The notes: a model not told the origin generated them from the letters alone. A DNA stretch of 12,650 nt from Flavobacterium sp. (GCA_004296145.1 SEBM01000050.1:1-12650); one strand, 5' to 3'. Positions 1 to 7,453 are shown, numbered from the stretch's first letter. A program made the numbers and translations.

Positions 1-13
1 CTAATTTGTTCTG

Positions 14-43
14 CAAAAATAAGTATAATAAAAGTGAAAACAA
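14..43 (-). promoter_or_regulatory. Bacteroidota-type promoter for a gene left of the window
   Basis: Read on the minus strand, TTG (43-41), a 19-bp spacer and TATTTTTG (21-14) match the Bacteroidota sigma-ABfr layout TTG-N19-TAnnTTTG exactly. Transcription would start near position 8 and run out of the left edge, so the driven gene is not visible. The first 86 bases hold no convincing coding sequence. Confidence 0.55.
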
Positions 44-86
44 GGCGCTTCACAAAAAATAACAAAATGTTACAAAATAAACAATT

Positions 87-117
87 ACAAAAAAACCGCC
101 TTATAATAAGGCGGTTA
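87..117 (-). terminator. Rho-independent terminator of mscL
   Basis: The arms AACCGCCTTA (94-103) and TAAGGCGGTT (107-116) are perfectly complementary around a 3-base loop. On the minus strand the hairpin is followed by a run of seven T (complement of A89-A95). It lies about 30 bp past the mscL stop codon, so it should end the murF-alr/mscL transcripts before the promoter at the left edge. Confidence 0.85.
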
Positions 118-146
118 AGTTAGACTTAGTGTAGCGGTATATTGTA

Positions 147-530
147 TTATTGTTTATTTTTCAAAAGATCTCTAATCTGTGTAAGCAATTCTTCCTGAGT
201 TGGCGCTGCAGGTTGATTGGGTGCCGGCTCTTCTTTCTTTTTAAGGCTGTTCATTCCTTTGATAATCAGGAATAAAACAAATGCCACAATTATAAAGTTA
301 ATTACTGACGAAAGAAACAAACCATATTTTACTCCTCCAAAAGCAACCAGATCTTCAATTTTTGACAAATGAGCCGCATCTAAAGCAGGTTTTAATACTA
401 AAGGTGTTATTACATCTTCGATAAACGAATTTACAATTTTACCAAAAGCAGCTCCAATGATTACAGCAACAGCAAGATCAACTACGTTGCCTTTCATTGC
501 AAATGCCTTAAATTCAGAAAAAAATCCCAT
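147..530 (-). CDS. mscL: Large-conductance mechanosensitive channel MscL
   Basis: This 127-residue inner-membrane channel opens under membrane tension to release solutes during hypo-osmotic shock; the family forms pentamers. The N-terminal amphipathic segment and first pore helix carry the family signature: FKAFAMKGNVVDLAVAVIIG followed by AAFGKIV (about residues 7-33). A short periplasmic loop with a GGVKYG stretch follows, then a second hydrophobic helix (about 70-92). The tail has a KKKEE charged cluster, a Pro/Ala-rich linker and a C-terminal amphipathic helix (EELLTQIRDLL). The length is typical of the family and ATG at 530 begins exactly at the conserved N-terminus. The gene lies 67 bp downstream of murF-alr on the same strand. 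I see only a one-mismatch -7 element in the gap (CAAATTTC, 573-580), so read-through from murF-alr is plausible. A strong terminator follows. Confidence 0.97.
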   Translation of the reverse strand: MGFFSEFKAFAMKGNVVDLAVAVIIGAAFGKIVNSFIEDVITPLVLKPALDAAHLSKIEDLVAFGGVKYGLFLSSVINFIIVAFVLFLIIKGMNSLKKKEEPAPNQPAAPTQEELLTQIRDLLKNKQ

Positions 531-597
531 AATGATGTGTTTACGTTAATAATAATGAATACCGAAAATACGCAAATTTCCTGAAAATGTAATTAAT

Positions 598-3066
598 TTA
601 TCTGAAAAATACTCTCTTAACTCGTTGAGAAATACTCGTAAGTATCTCATACGGAATTGTTTTCAATGCATTTGCAATTTCTGTCACAGTTGGGTTTTCT
701 CCAAAAATAATAACAGAATCGCCTTCTTTACAATCAATTTCAGTCACGTTTACCATTAGCATATCCATACAAATACTGCCAACAATAGGAGCTTTTTTAT
801 TTTTAATTATTACATAACCGACTTCATTTCCCCATAATCTCGAAATTCCGTCTGCATAACCAATTGGTATTGTTGCTATTTTGGTTTGTTTCGTTGCCAT
901 AAAACGACGGCCGTAACCTACACTGTCGCCTGCAGGAATAGTTCTAACCTGAGAAATAATAGATTTTAAAGTTCCGACATTCTCCAGATATTTCTGTTCT
1001 GCCGGATCATTTGAAACGCCGTAAAGTCCAATTCCTAAACGTACCATATTATATTGTGCATCAGAAAAATTACTAATTCCAGATGTATTAAGAATATGAC
1101 GAATCGGATTTACGCCTAATTCAGTTATTAATTTTGAAGACAATTTCTCGAACAAACGAATCTGCGAAAGCACAAATTCATAATGTTTCATATCATCACT
1201 CGTCGCTAAATGTGATAAAACACTCTGAATTTTTACTGTCGAATTTCCTTTTAAAGTTGAAATCAATTCATTAATGGTATTTTCTTCAAAACCCAGACGA
1301 TGCATTCCGGTATCTAATTTAATATGGATAGGAAAGTCTTTGAGGTTTTTTTCGCGCGCAATTTTCAAAAAGGCATTTAACCCTTTTATACTATAAATTT
1401 CAGGTTCTAACTGATATTGAATTATTGATGGAAAACTTGTCGATTCCGGATTCAAAACCATGATTGGTAATTTTATTCCGCCATTTTTGAGCGAGATTCC
1501 TTCATCGGCGAAAGCCACACCCAAATAATCTACTTTATGATGTTCGAGCAATTTAGCAATTTCCAAACCTCCGTTTCCGTATCCAAAAGCTTTTACCATC
1601 ACCATCATTTTGGTTTCCGGTTTTAGTTTTGATTTAAAGAAATTCAGGTTATGACTGATGGAATCCAGGTTGATTTCGAGAATTGTTTCGTGTGTTTTCT
1701 CTTCCAGCAAAGTCACAATTTCTTCAAACTGAAAAGACCTTGCTCCTTTTATTAAAATGGTTTCGTTAGCAAAATTCAGACTTTCAAAATTGGCTATAAA
1801 ATCAGCCGTATTTTCAAACATCACAGCATTCGAAAATTTATTTTTGAATGAAGAAATCGTATTTCCGATTCCAATTACGCGATTTACTTTATTATCAGAA
1901 ATCAATTGTGCTACTTTAGAATATAATTCTTCATTAGAAAATCCGCTTTGAAAAATATCCGATAAAATAACCGTTTTTGAAGCATTCTTTTTTTGACTTT
2001 CGAGAAAGTCTAAAGCTATCTTTAGTGATTGAAAATCAGAACTGTAACTATCATCAATAATACTGCAATTGTTTATTCCGTTTTTAACTTCAAGACGCAT
2101 CTCGACCGGATACAGCATTTGCACACGATTCTGAATGGTTTCTGAATCATATTTAAAATAAAGCAAAACCAACAAACAGGAAATAGAATTTTCGATAGAA
2201 GCTGAGTCCTGAAACGGAATTTCTAAATCGAAAATTTCATTTTTATATTGATATTGAATAATCGTTTTTTCGTTTTTATTTTCTTTTTTAAGGATAAAAA
2301 CATCGGCAGTTTGGTCTGTAAAACTCCATGAAAAAATGACTCTTTCTTTGAATTGATTTTCTCCTAAAAAAGAATTCAGGCAAAGATCTACAATTTCATT
2401 TTTCTGATAAATTATAACTTTTGAGTTTTTGAAAAGCTGTAATTTCTCGTTGATTTTTTGTTCTAAATTCTGAAAACCTTCATCATGCGCAGAACCAATA
2501 TTGGTCAGAACGCCAATGTTGGGTTTGATGATTTTTTCGAGATTCGACATTTCGTTTACCGTCGAAATTCCGGCTTCAAAAATGCCCAGATTATGTTTTT
2601 CATTTATAGCAATAACAGACAGCGGGACACCAACCTGTGAATTATAACTTTTCGGGCTTCTGATAATATTATAATCCGGACTTAGCAAAAAGTTCAGCCA
2701 TTCTTTTACAATTGTTTTACCATTGCTTCCGGTCAGTCCGATAATCGGAAAATCAAAAAGATTGCGATAATAAGCTGCAAATTTCTGTAATGCTTTTAAA
2801 GAGTCTTTTACAACCAAAAAATTTGCTTTTCCGTTACTGTTTTCCGGTATATATTGCACCACAAAATTCTGAACTCCTTTTTCTATAAGTTCCGGAATGT
2901 ACAAATGAGCATCATTATTTACGCCGGATAAAGCGAAAAATAAAGTTTGTGATCCGTTTTGCAGCGAACGGCTGTCGATCGAAACGTGATCAACAAAAAT
3001 ATCAGTTTTTAAACCAATCCATTCTGCATCCAGAACCGGAATAAGGCTTTTTAAATTTATGCTCAT
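598..3066 (-). CDS. murF-alr: Bifunctional MurF ligase / alanine racemase fusion
   Basis: This 822-residue cytoplasmic fusion would couple two peptidoglycan-precursor steps: PLP-dependent L-Ala to D-Ala conversion and ATP-dependent addition of D-Ala-D-Ala to UDP-MurNAc-tripeptide. The MurF half (about 1-455) shows the P-loop TGSNGKT (112-118), SYNSQVGVPLSV, an EAG motif and TNIGSAHDEGF. The family's DD-[ST]-YNANP motif appears as DDSYSSDFQS, so it is degenerate. The racemase half (about 458-822) has the PLP-binding lysine K492 in VKAFGYGNG, the catalytic tyrosine Y718 in VGYGRRF, and the SICMDMLMVNV motif. MurF-Alr fusions are common in Bacteroidota. Because MurF residues are degenerate, ligase activity is less certain than racemase activity. 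ATG at 3066 lies about 17 bp from a TAAATTTG box, so the leader is short. It is divergent from the membrane-protein gene at 3198. Confidence 0.93.
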   Translation of the reverse strand: MSINLKSLIPVLDAEWIGLKTDIFVDHVSIDSRSLQNGSQTLFFALSGVNNDAHLYIPELIEKGVQNFVVQYIPENSNGKANFLVVKDSLKALQKFAAYYRNLFDFPIIGLTGSNGKTIVKEWLNFLLSPDYNIIRSPKSYNSQVGVPLSVIAINEKHNLGIFEAGISTVNEMSNLEKIIKPNIGVLTNIGSAHDEGFQNLEQKINEKLQLFKNSKVIIYQKNEIVDLCLNSFLGENQFKERVIFSWSFTDQTADVFILKKENKNEKTIIQYQYKNEIFDLEIPFQDSASIENSISCLLVLLYFKYDSETIQNRVQMLYPVEMRLEVKNGINNCSIIDDSYSSDFQSLKIALDFLESQKKNASKTVILSDIFQSGFSNEELYSKVAQLISDNKVNRVIGIGNTISSFKNKFSNAVMFENTADFIANFESLNFANETILIKGARSFQFEEIVTLLEEKTHETILEINLDSISHNLNFFKSKLKPETKMMVMVKAFGYGNGGLEIAKLLEHHKVDYLGVAFADEGISLKNGGIKLPIMVLNPESTSFPSIIQYQLEPEIYSIKGLNAFLKIAREKNLKDFPIHIKLDTGMHRLGFEENTINELISTLKGNSTVKIQSVLSHLATSDDMKHYEFVLSQIRLFEKLSSKLITELGVNPIRHILNTSGISNFSDAQYNMVRLGIGLYGVSNDPAEQKYLENVGTLKSIISQVRTIPAGDSVGYGRRFMATKQTKIATIPIGYADGISRLWGNEVGYVIIKNKKAPIVGSICMDMLMVNVTEIDCKEGDSVIIFGENPTVTEIANALKTIPYEILTSISQRVKRVFFR

Positions 3067-3082
3067 TGAAAATTCTTTTTGT

Positions 3083-3090
3083 CAAATTTA
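3083..3090 (-). promoter_or_regulatory. -7 element of the murF-alr promoter
   Basis: The minus-strand sequence TAAATTTG is a perfect TAnnTTTG match, 17 bp upstream of the murF-alr ATG. There is no TTG at the ideal 19-bp distance, so only the -7 half is supported. Confidence 0.5.
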
Positions 3091-3165
3091 AAACTTTAAA
3101 AACAGAAAAGAGTTGTAGTTTTCTTAAAAATGCGGAATGAAATTCTGCAAAAAATTTTATTTTCC

Positions 3166-3173
3166 TATATTTG
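3166..3173 (+). promoter_or_regulatory. -7 element for the membrane-protein gene
   Basis: TATATTTG is a perfect TAnnTTTG match on the plus strand. Transcription would begin near 3178-3180, which makes the TTG codons at 3171 and 3174 unusable and argues for the start at 3198. An imperfect inverted repeat, GCGGAAT (3132-3138) and ATTCTGC (3142-3148), lies just upstream and could be an operator, but that is speculative. Confidence 0.45.
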
Positions 3174-3197
3174 TTGAAGACCCATAATCTCAGTGTT

Positions 3198-3803
3198 TTG
3201 AAAAAAATCTTGCCGCTTTTCTCCTATATCCTGCACCCGATTTTTATATCGGTTTATGCTACTTTGTTTTATTTGTATTGCAAAGAAGATATTTTCACAG
3301 ACAAGGAAAAGTATTATGTACTGCTTCAAATCCTGATTATTACGGTTTTGGTTCCAATCTTATTTTTCATGCTTTTGCGTTCAACAGGACATGTAAATTC
3401 GGTTATGGTTCCGGAAACTTCCCAACGCAAAATTCCGCTTGTTCTGCAATGCTTTTTGTACATTTTATTGGTAAAAAGAAGCATCATTATTACACGCTAT
3501 CCTGAACTGCATTTCTTTTTTCTCGGAGCCTTATTCAGCACTATTGTTGCGCTGATTCTTTCTTTATTTAAAATAAAAGCGAGTTTGCACATGATGGCCA
3601 TTAGCGGACTTGCCATTTTTGTAATTGGATTAAATATTCATTTGAAAATGCAAAATCCGTATTGGACCGCTTTGCTAATTTTATTGACGGGAATCGTGGG
3701 TTCATCACGACTGGAAATGCAGGCTCACACCAATAAAGAATTGATTATTGGCCTGTTGGCAGGAGTTCTTCCTCAGATTTTATTCTTGTATTTGTGGTTA
3801 TAG
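3198..3803 (+). CDS. Polytopic membrane protein of unknown function
   Basis: The product is about 201 residues, with some five to six hydrophobic segments separated by short charged loops. It is probably an inner-membrane protein. I do not recognise a named family with confidence. The stretch SRLEMQAHTNKELIIG near the C-terminus loosely recalls the last motif of PAP2-type phosphatases (SR-x5-H-x3-D), and ASLHMMAISGL could stand where PSGH sits in that family. The KX6RP motif and the canonical PSGH are absent, so phosphatase activity is not supported. No ATG precedes the hydrophobic core. TTG at 3198 gives the N-terminus MKKILPLFSY and fits the promoter; the frame stays open back to TTG codons at 3171 and 3174, which overlap the promoter box. 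The stop codon overlaps the end of the convergent gene. Confidence 0.75.
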   Translation: MKKILPLFSYILHPIFISVYATLFYLYCKEDIFTDKEKYYVLLQILIITVLVPILFFMLLRSTGHVNSVMVPETSQRKIPLVLQCFLYILLVKRSIIITRYPELHFFFLGALFSTIVALILSLFKIKASLHMMAISGLAIFVIGLNIHLKMQNPYWTALLILLTGIVGSSRLEMQAHTNKELIIGLLAGVLPQILFLYLWL

Positions 3804-4502
3804 AATGTAGAAAATCAAACCGGCGTTAATGGTTCTGATACTTACATTTTCACCCGAAACAGTTTTTACCGAATTAAATAAAGGATTCAGTCCATAATAA
3901 ATATAAACGTTCCAGGTATTGTAACCCGCAGAAATATAAGGTCCGTATTGAAATTTATTAATGTTTGGGTTATCTGTAATTTTATATTTTGATTCTCCAT
4001 CATCCAGGACAGATTTTGTTGCAAAAGCATAACTAAGTTTTACGCCCAGATAAATCCTCCAGAATTTATAACTGTCAAAAGTTGAATTTCTCCATCTGAA
4101 TTCGATGGGAACATCTACTAAATATTGTCTGTATCTGTTCGATACAAACTCATTATAATCGTTTACGCCATAAGCCAAATTGCCCGCACCATCTTTTGAA
4201 ATAGTTAGGTTTTGAAAGAAATTCTGGTAACTCAATCCTAAACCTGCAGCAATTGCAAAGGTTCTTTTTTTATTAATAGGCATGTCGCGCAGAAATCCTG
4301 TCGAAAGTCCCAAAGAGAATTTATTCTGTTTCAGATCTGCAGGAATATCTGAAAAAAGATTATACGTTATAGAAACATAAAACTGGTCTTCACGATACAG
4401 CGAATCAATTTTCACGATTGGTTCTATTTTAGGCTTTGCTTCTTCCTGCGAAAAGACATTCAAAAACGAAACTAAAAACAAACAACTAAAAAGTATTCGC
4501 AT
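3798..4502 (-). CDS. PorT-family outer-membrane beta-barrel protein
   Basis: About 234 residues with an N-terminal signal peptide (MRILFSCLFLVSFLNVFSQ, cleavage probably after the last Ser or Gln). Amphipathic, aromatic-rich strands follow, such as FYVSITYNLF, FAIAAGLGLSYQNFF, YLVDVPIEFRWR, FWRIYLGVKLSYAF and VYIYYGLNPLF, and the last strand ends ...INAGLIFYIL. This fits the small porin-like barrels annotated as PorT family (OMP_b-brl_2) in flavobacteria. It need not be the type IX secretion component PorT itself, and no secretion genes are nearby. ATG at 4502 starts directly at the signal peptide. The frame extends to a TTG at 4532, adding MKNSLKPKYD, which is possible because the promoter lies further upstream. 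The last codons overlap the convergent gene by 6 bp. Confidence 0.8.
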   Translation of the reverse strand: MRILFSCLFLVSFLNVFSQEEAKPKIEPIVKIDSLYREDQFYVSITYNLFSDIPADLKQNKFSLGLSTGFLRDMPINKKRTFAIAAGLGLSYQNFFQNLTISKDGAGNLAYGVNDYNEFVSNRYRQYLVDVPIEFRWRNSTFDSYKFWRIYLGVKLSYAFATKSVLDDGESKYKITDNPNINKFQYGPYISAGYNTWNVYIYYGLNPLFNSVKTVSGENVSIRTINAGLIFYIL

Positions 4503-4566
4503 ATCGTATTTTGGTTTTAAAGAGTTTTTCAAGTAAACGTTTTTTGGAGTGGATTTATTTTACTTA

Positions 4567-4598
4567 CAAATATAATATAATGAAGGCTCAGGAGACAA
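4567..4598 (-). promoter_or_regulatory. Promoter of the PorT-like gene
   Basis: On the minus strand, TTG (4598-4596), a 21-bp spacer and TATATTTG (4574-4567) resemble the Bacteroidota consensus with a slightly long spacer. The predicted transcript start near 4561 leaves room for either the TTG (4532) or the ATG (4502) start codon. Confidence 0.5.
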
Positions 4599-4710
4599 TT
4601 AGAAAAGTAATTATTCTGTTTTTCATCAAAAATAATACGATTTGACGTACTGTTTTTAGTAAATCAGCAACAGAATTAAAAAAATAATCCCATTTTTCAT
4701 TCCTCTTTTA

Positions 4711-4718
4711 TACCTTTG
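4711..4718 (+). promoter_or_regulatory. -7 element of the small Cys/His-rich gene
   Basis: TACCTTTG is a perfect TAnnTTTG match. Its G lies only 6 bp before the ATG at 4725, so the expected transcript start is at or next to the initiation codon. No TTG occurs at the ideal distance upstream. The region 4533-4710 otherwise holds only A/T-rich sequence and the divergent promoter of the PorT-like gene. Confidence 0.5.
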
Positions 4719-4724
4719 TCGTTC

Positions 4725-5078
4725 ATGAAAAGAAAGCAGCTCATATTAAGTGTTTCCTTCGCGCTGACAGTATTGTTCTCAATATTGTTTCAGTCGATAC
4801 ACAGTTATGAGCATATTGTAAAACAGCTTTCAGAAAAACAATGCCATCACGATTATAGTGATCCGAGTGGAGAAATTACACATCAGCATCATGACTATGA
4901 TGTATGTTTTGTGTGTCATTTTACTTTTGGAAGCTATATTGTTCCTGAACAGTTTTCATTTCAGTTTCATACTTTAAACAAAGAAATACCTTATTTCTTC
5001 GCTCTTTCAGAAAAAATATTTTCATTTCATGAAAGTGCTTACTTATTGCGCGGGCCTCCTGCAGCTATAGTTGCTTAA
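4725..5078 (+). CDS. Small membrane-anchored Cys/His-rich protein preceding a TonB receptor
   Basis: 117 residues. A basic N-terminus and one hydrophobic segment (about 6-24) form an uncleaved anchor or signal peptide. The central part is rich in possible metal ligands: C40-H41-H42, H53, H55, H56, and a C61-x-x-C64-H65 motif. The protein ends with an LLRGPPA tail. The layout (hydrophobic N-terminus, His/Cys-rich middle with CxxC, RGPP-like end) recalls DUF2946-type proteins found beside copper TonB receptors in proteobacteria, and short His-rich proteins that precede TonB receptors in flavobacteria. This is resemblance of architecture, not demonstrated homology. The TonB receptor follows 158 bp downstream on the same strand, so a role in periplasmic metal binding or sensing is inferred. 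ATG at 4725 is preferred over the TTG at 4716, which lies inside the promoter box. Confidence 0.8.
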   Translation: MKRKQLILSVSFALTVLFSILFQSIHSYEHIVKQLSEKQCHHDYSDPSGEITHQHHDYDVCFVCHFTFGSYIVPEQFSFQFHTLNKEIPYFFALSEKIFSFHESAYLLRGPPAAIVA

Positions 5079-5098
5079 ATTTCGGTTTAACCGAAATT
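5078..5098. promoter_or_regulatory. 10-1-10 palindrome, candidate metalloregulator operator
   Basis: The arms AATTTCGGTT (5078-5087) and AACCGAAATT (5089-5098) are perfect inverted copies around a single base. The palindrome begins at the last base of the small gene's stop codon. A symmetric site of about 21 bp with one central base matches the size of Fur/Zur-family operators, which fits the metal-uptake context. It could also form a short RNA hairpin, but no T-run follows, so an intrinsic terminator is unlikely. Confidence 0.4.
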
Positions 5099-5236
5099 AA
5101 ATCACAATCTTTTAATTTAATTCTAAAAAAACATTGGGTTTCCCCATCTTGAAATTATTCGGGATCGGCAGGCTTTATTGTTATTGATGTTTTTTATTCA
5201 AAAGAAAAATCAATTTAACTATAGTATCATTTTCAA

Positions 5237-7444
5237 ATGAAAAAAATAATATTCGCCCTTATTTTAGGGTTTTCAGGGCTGCTTTCGGCTCAAAATTCTG
5301 TTTCGGGAACTGTAACCGATTCTCAAAATCAGCCAATGCCCGGAGTTTCTGTATATGCGCCCGAATTACATAAAGGTACAACTACTGACGCAAGCGGAAA
5401 ATATCAATTTACAAATTTGCCAAGCGGAAGTTTAAGACTTTCTTTTGCATTTGTTGGCTTTACTACCGAAAACAAAACGATTGCTAAATTATTAAAAGAA
5501 AACACTTTAGACATTACACTTGTCGAATCTATTCTTGAAATGAATGAAGTAATTGTGTCTACTCCTTTTAATAAACTACAATCTCAAAACGTAATGAAAG
5601 TCGAGCATGAAAGCATTAAATCATTACAACAAAAAGGAACTTCGACTTTGATTGAAGGTTTGGCGACAATTCCTGGAGTTTCGCAGATTTCGACAGGAAC
5701 TTCTATCGGAAAACCGGTAATTCGCGGACTTAGCGGTAATCGTGTTTTGGTGTATTCGCAAGGCGTTCGTATCGAAAATCAACAATTTGGAGACGAACAT
5801 GGTTTAGGTTTAAATGATGCCGGAATCGAAAGTGTCGAAGTGATAAAAGGGCCTGCTTCTTTATTATATGGTTCTGATGCTTTGGGCGGAGTTTTATACT
5901 TCAATCCTGAAAAATTTGCTGATGCGAATACTTTTAAAGCCAATTTCAGTCAAAAATATTTTACCAATACAGAAGGAAGCAATTCATCAATTGGATTAAA
6001 AACTTCTACTGATAACTGGAAATTTTTAGCGCGTGGAAGTTACAACACCCATTCTGATTACAAAATTGCCGATGGAGACCGCGTAACCAATTCGCGTTAT
6101 AACGAAACTGATTTTAAAACCGGAATTGGATATAGCAATTCTAGTTTTTCAAGTGTTTTGAGATACAATTATAATAAACTGGATATCGGTATTCCGGAAG
6201 AAGGAATTGCAGAACAATCTTCCAGCAAAGACACTCAATTTCCGAGACAGGGAATTTTTAATCATTTGTTGAGTTTAAACAATGTTATCTTTTTTCAGAA
6301 CTCAAAACTTGATGTTGATTTAGGTTATATCGCCAATGACAGAAGCGAGTTTGAAGACAGCAATGAGGCTTCACTTCACATGAAACTGAATACTTTCAAT
6401 TATAACGCAAAATATCATTTCCCAAAATTAGGCGGTTTTGAAACTATTTTGGGAGTTCAGGGAATGCATCAAACGAACAAAAATTCTGGAGAAGAATATT
6501 TGATTCCTGATGCTACTACAAATGATTTTGGTGTTTTTGGAACTGCAAATTATGAATGGAACAACAATGTTCTGCAAGCCGGATTGCGTTTTGACAACCG
6601 AAATGTATCTTCTATAGCGCATGGTGAAGAAGGCGAAGAAGGTTATTTTCAAGCTTTAGACAAATCTTTTGACAGTTTTAATGCTTCTTTGGGTTATAAA
6701 ACTCAATTGGCAGAACCGTTAACGCTTCGTTTGAATGTGGCAACAGGATTTAGAGCGCCAAACTTAGCCGAGTTGACTTCTAATGGAGTTCATGAAGGAA
6801 CAAACCGATACGAAATTGGAAATTCAGCTCTAAAAACAGAACAAAATGTTCAGACTGATTTGAATTTAGAATATAAAAATTCTCATTTTGAATTCTTCGT
6901 AAACGGATTTTATAATCATGTAAACAATTATATCTATACTTCTCCAACCGGAGAAACATTGGAAGATAACGACGTTTTTGCCTATGTTCAGGATAATGCA
7001 AAATTGTATGGTGGTGAAGTTGGTCTGCACTTTCATCCGCATCCTTTGGACTGGTTGCATTTTGAAACAAGTTTTGAAACTGTGACAGGAAAAAAAGATA
7101 ATAACGATTATTTGCCTTTGATTCCTGCAAACAACTGGAACAATACACTTCGCACTGAATTCAATATCAAAAACTGGCTTCAGGAAGGTTTTGCTTCTTT
7201 GAATGTTTCTTCGACTTTCAGCCAGGATAATGTGAGTGGTTTTGAAACGGCTTCTAAAGGGTATACTTTGGTTAATTTAGGTTTTGGAGGTACTGTAAAA
7301 TTAGGAAAACATGCTTTTGATGTAAACCTGAACGGAAACAATTTATTTGACCAAAAATACATTGCACACCTGTCAAGACTGAAAACAGACGGGATTCCAA
7401 ATATTGGAAGAAATATTGTTTTGGGAGTGAATTTTAGTTTATAA
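5237..7444 (+). CDS. TonB-dependent outer-membrane receptor, probable metal uptake
   Basis: 735 residues with a signal peptide (MKKIIFALILGFSGLLSAQ). A carboxypeptidase-regulatory-like beta-sandwich follows (about 20-95: SGTVTDSQNQPMPGVSVYAP ... TDASGKYQF), as is common in Bacteroidota receptors. The plug domain (about 108-225) contains GKPVIRGLSGNRVLVY, then GDEHG with D186, E187 and H188, and VEVIKGPASLLYGSDALGG. The beta-barrel ends in a C-terminal LGVNFSL with the usual terminal aromatic pattern. Likely metal ligands in the barrel are H462 followed by GEEGEEG, and the cluster H598, H600, H602, H608. The plug resembles zinc/copper-type receptors (ZnuD-like) more than siderophore or SusC-type receptors; SusC proteins are much longer and paired with SusD, which is absent. 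The substrate is inferred, not proven. I see no perfect promoter in the 158-bp gap, so co-transcription with the Cys/His-rich gene is plausible. Confidence 0.92.
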   Translation: MKKIIFALILGFSGLLSAQNSVSGTVTDSQNQPMPGVSVYAPELHKGTTTDASGKYQFTNLPSGSLRLSFAFVGFTTENKTIAKLLKENTLDITLVESILEMNEVIVSTPFNKLQSQNVMKVEHESIKSLQQKGTSTLIEGLATIPGVSQISTGTSIGKPVIRGLSGNRVLVYSQGVRIENQQFGDEHGLGLNDAGIESVEVIKGPASLLYGSDALGGVLYFNPEKFADANTFKANFSQKYFTNTEGSNSSIGLKTSTDNWKFLARGSYNTHSDYKIADGDRVTNSRYNETDFKTGIGYSNSSFSSVLRYNYNKLDIGIPEEGIAEQSSSKDTQFPRQGIFNHLLSLNNVIFFQNSKLDVDLGYIANDRSEFEDSNEASLHMKLNTFNYNAKYHFPKLGGFETILGVQGMHQTNKNSGEEYLIPDATTNDFGVFGTANYEWNNNVLQAGLRFDNRNVSSIAHGEEGEEGYFQALDKSFDSFNASLGYKTQLAEPLTLRLNVATGFRAPNLAELTSNGVHEGTNRYEIGNSALKTEQNVQTDLNLEYKNSHFEFFVNGFYNHVNNYIYTSPTGETLEDNDVFAYVQDNAKLYGGEVGLHFHPHPLDWLHFETSFETVTGKKDNNDYLPLIPANNWNNTLRTEFNIKNWLQEGFASLNVSSTFSQDNVSGFETASKGYTLVNLGFGGTVKLGKHAFDVNLNGNNLFDQKYIAHLSRLKTDGIPNIGRNIVLGVNFSL

Positions 7445-7453
7445 TATTTTTAT

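Noticed and set aside
1..123. Open plus-strand frame entering from the left edge and ending at TAG 121-123
   Set aside because: It runs through a minus-strand promoter and the mscL terminator hairpin, and the translation is low-complexity Lys/Ile/Asn-rich; most likely chance in A/T-rich DNA.
1757..1951. 64-codon plus-strand frame inside murF-alr
   Set aside because: Antisense to a well-supported coding region, with no family resemblance and no promoter.
3278..3505. 75-codon frame inside the membrane-protein gene
   Set aside because: Out of frame with the hydrophobic protein, and its composition is not protein-like.
3798..4502. Assignment as the type IX secretion protein PorT/SprT
   Set aside because: The barrel resembles the broad PorT-like family, but no gliding or secretion genes are adjacent and no diagnostic motif separates it from generic small barrels.
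4580..4645. 21-codon frame starting at ATG 4580
   Set aside because: Too short, no promoter on that strand, and its start overlaps the region of the minus-strand PorT-like promoter.
6428..7362. Several minus-strand frames inside the TonB receptor gene
   Set aside because: They overlap continuous receptor barrel coding sequence and their translations have biased, non-protein-like composition.
5237..7444. SusC-type receptor of a polysaccharide utilisation locus
   Set aside because: 735 residues is shorter than SusC proteins, and there is no SusD gene or glycoside hydrolase nearby.
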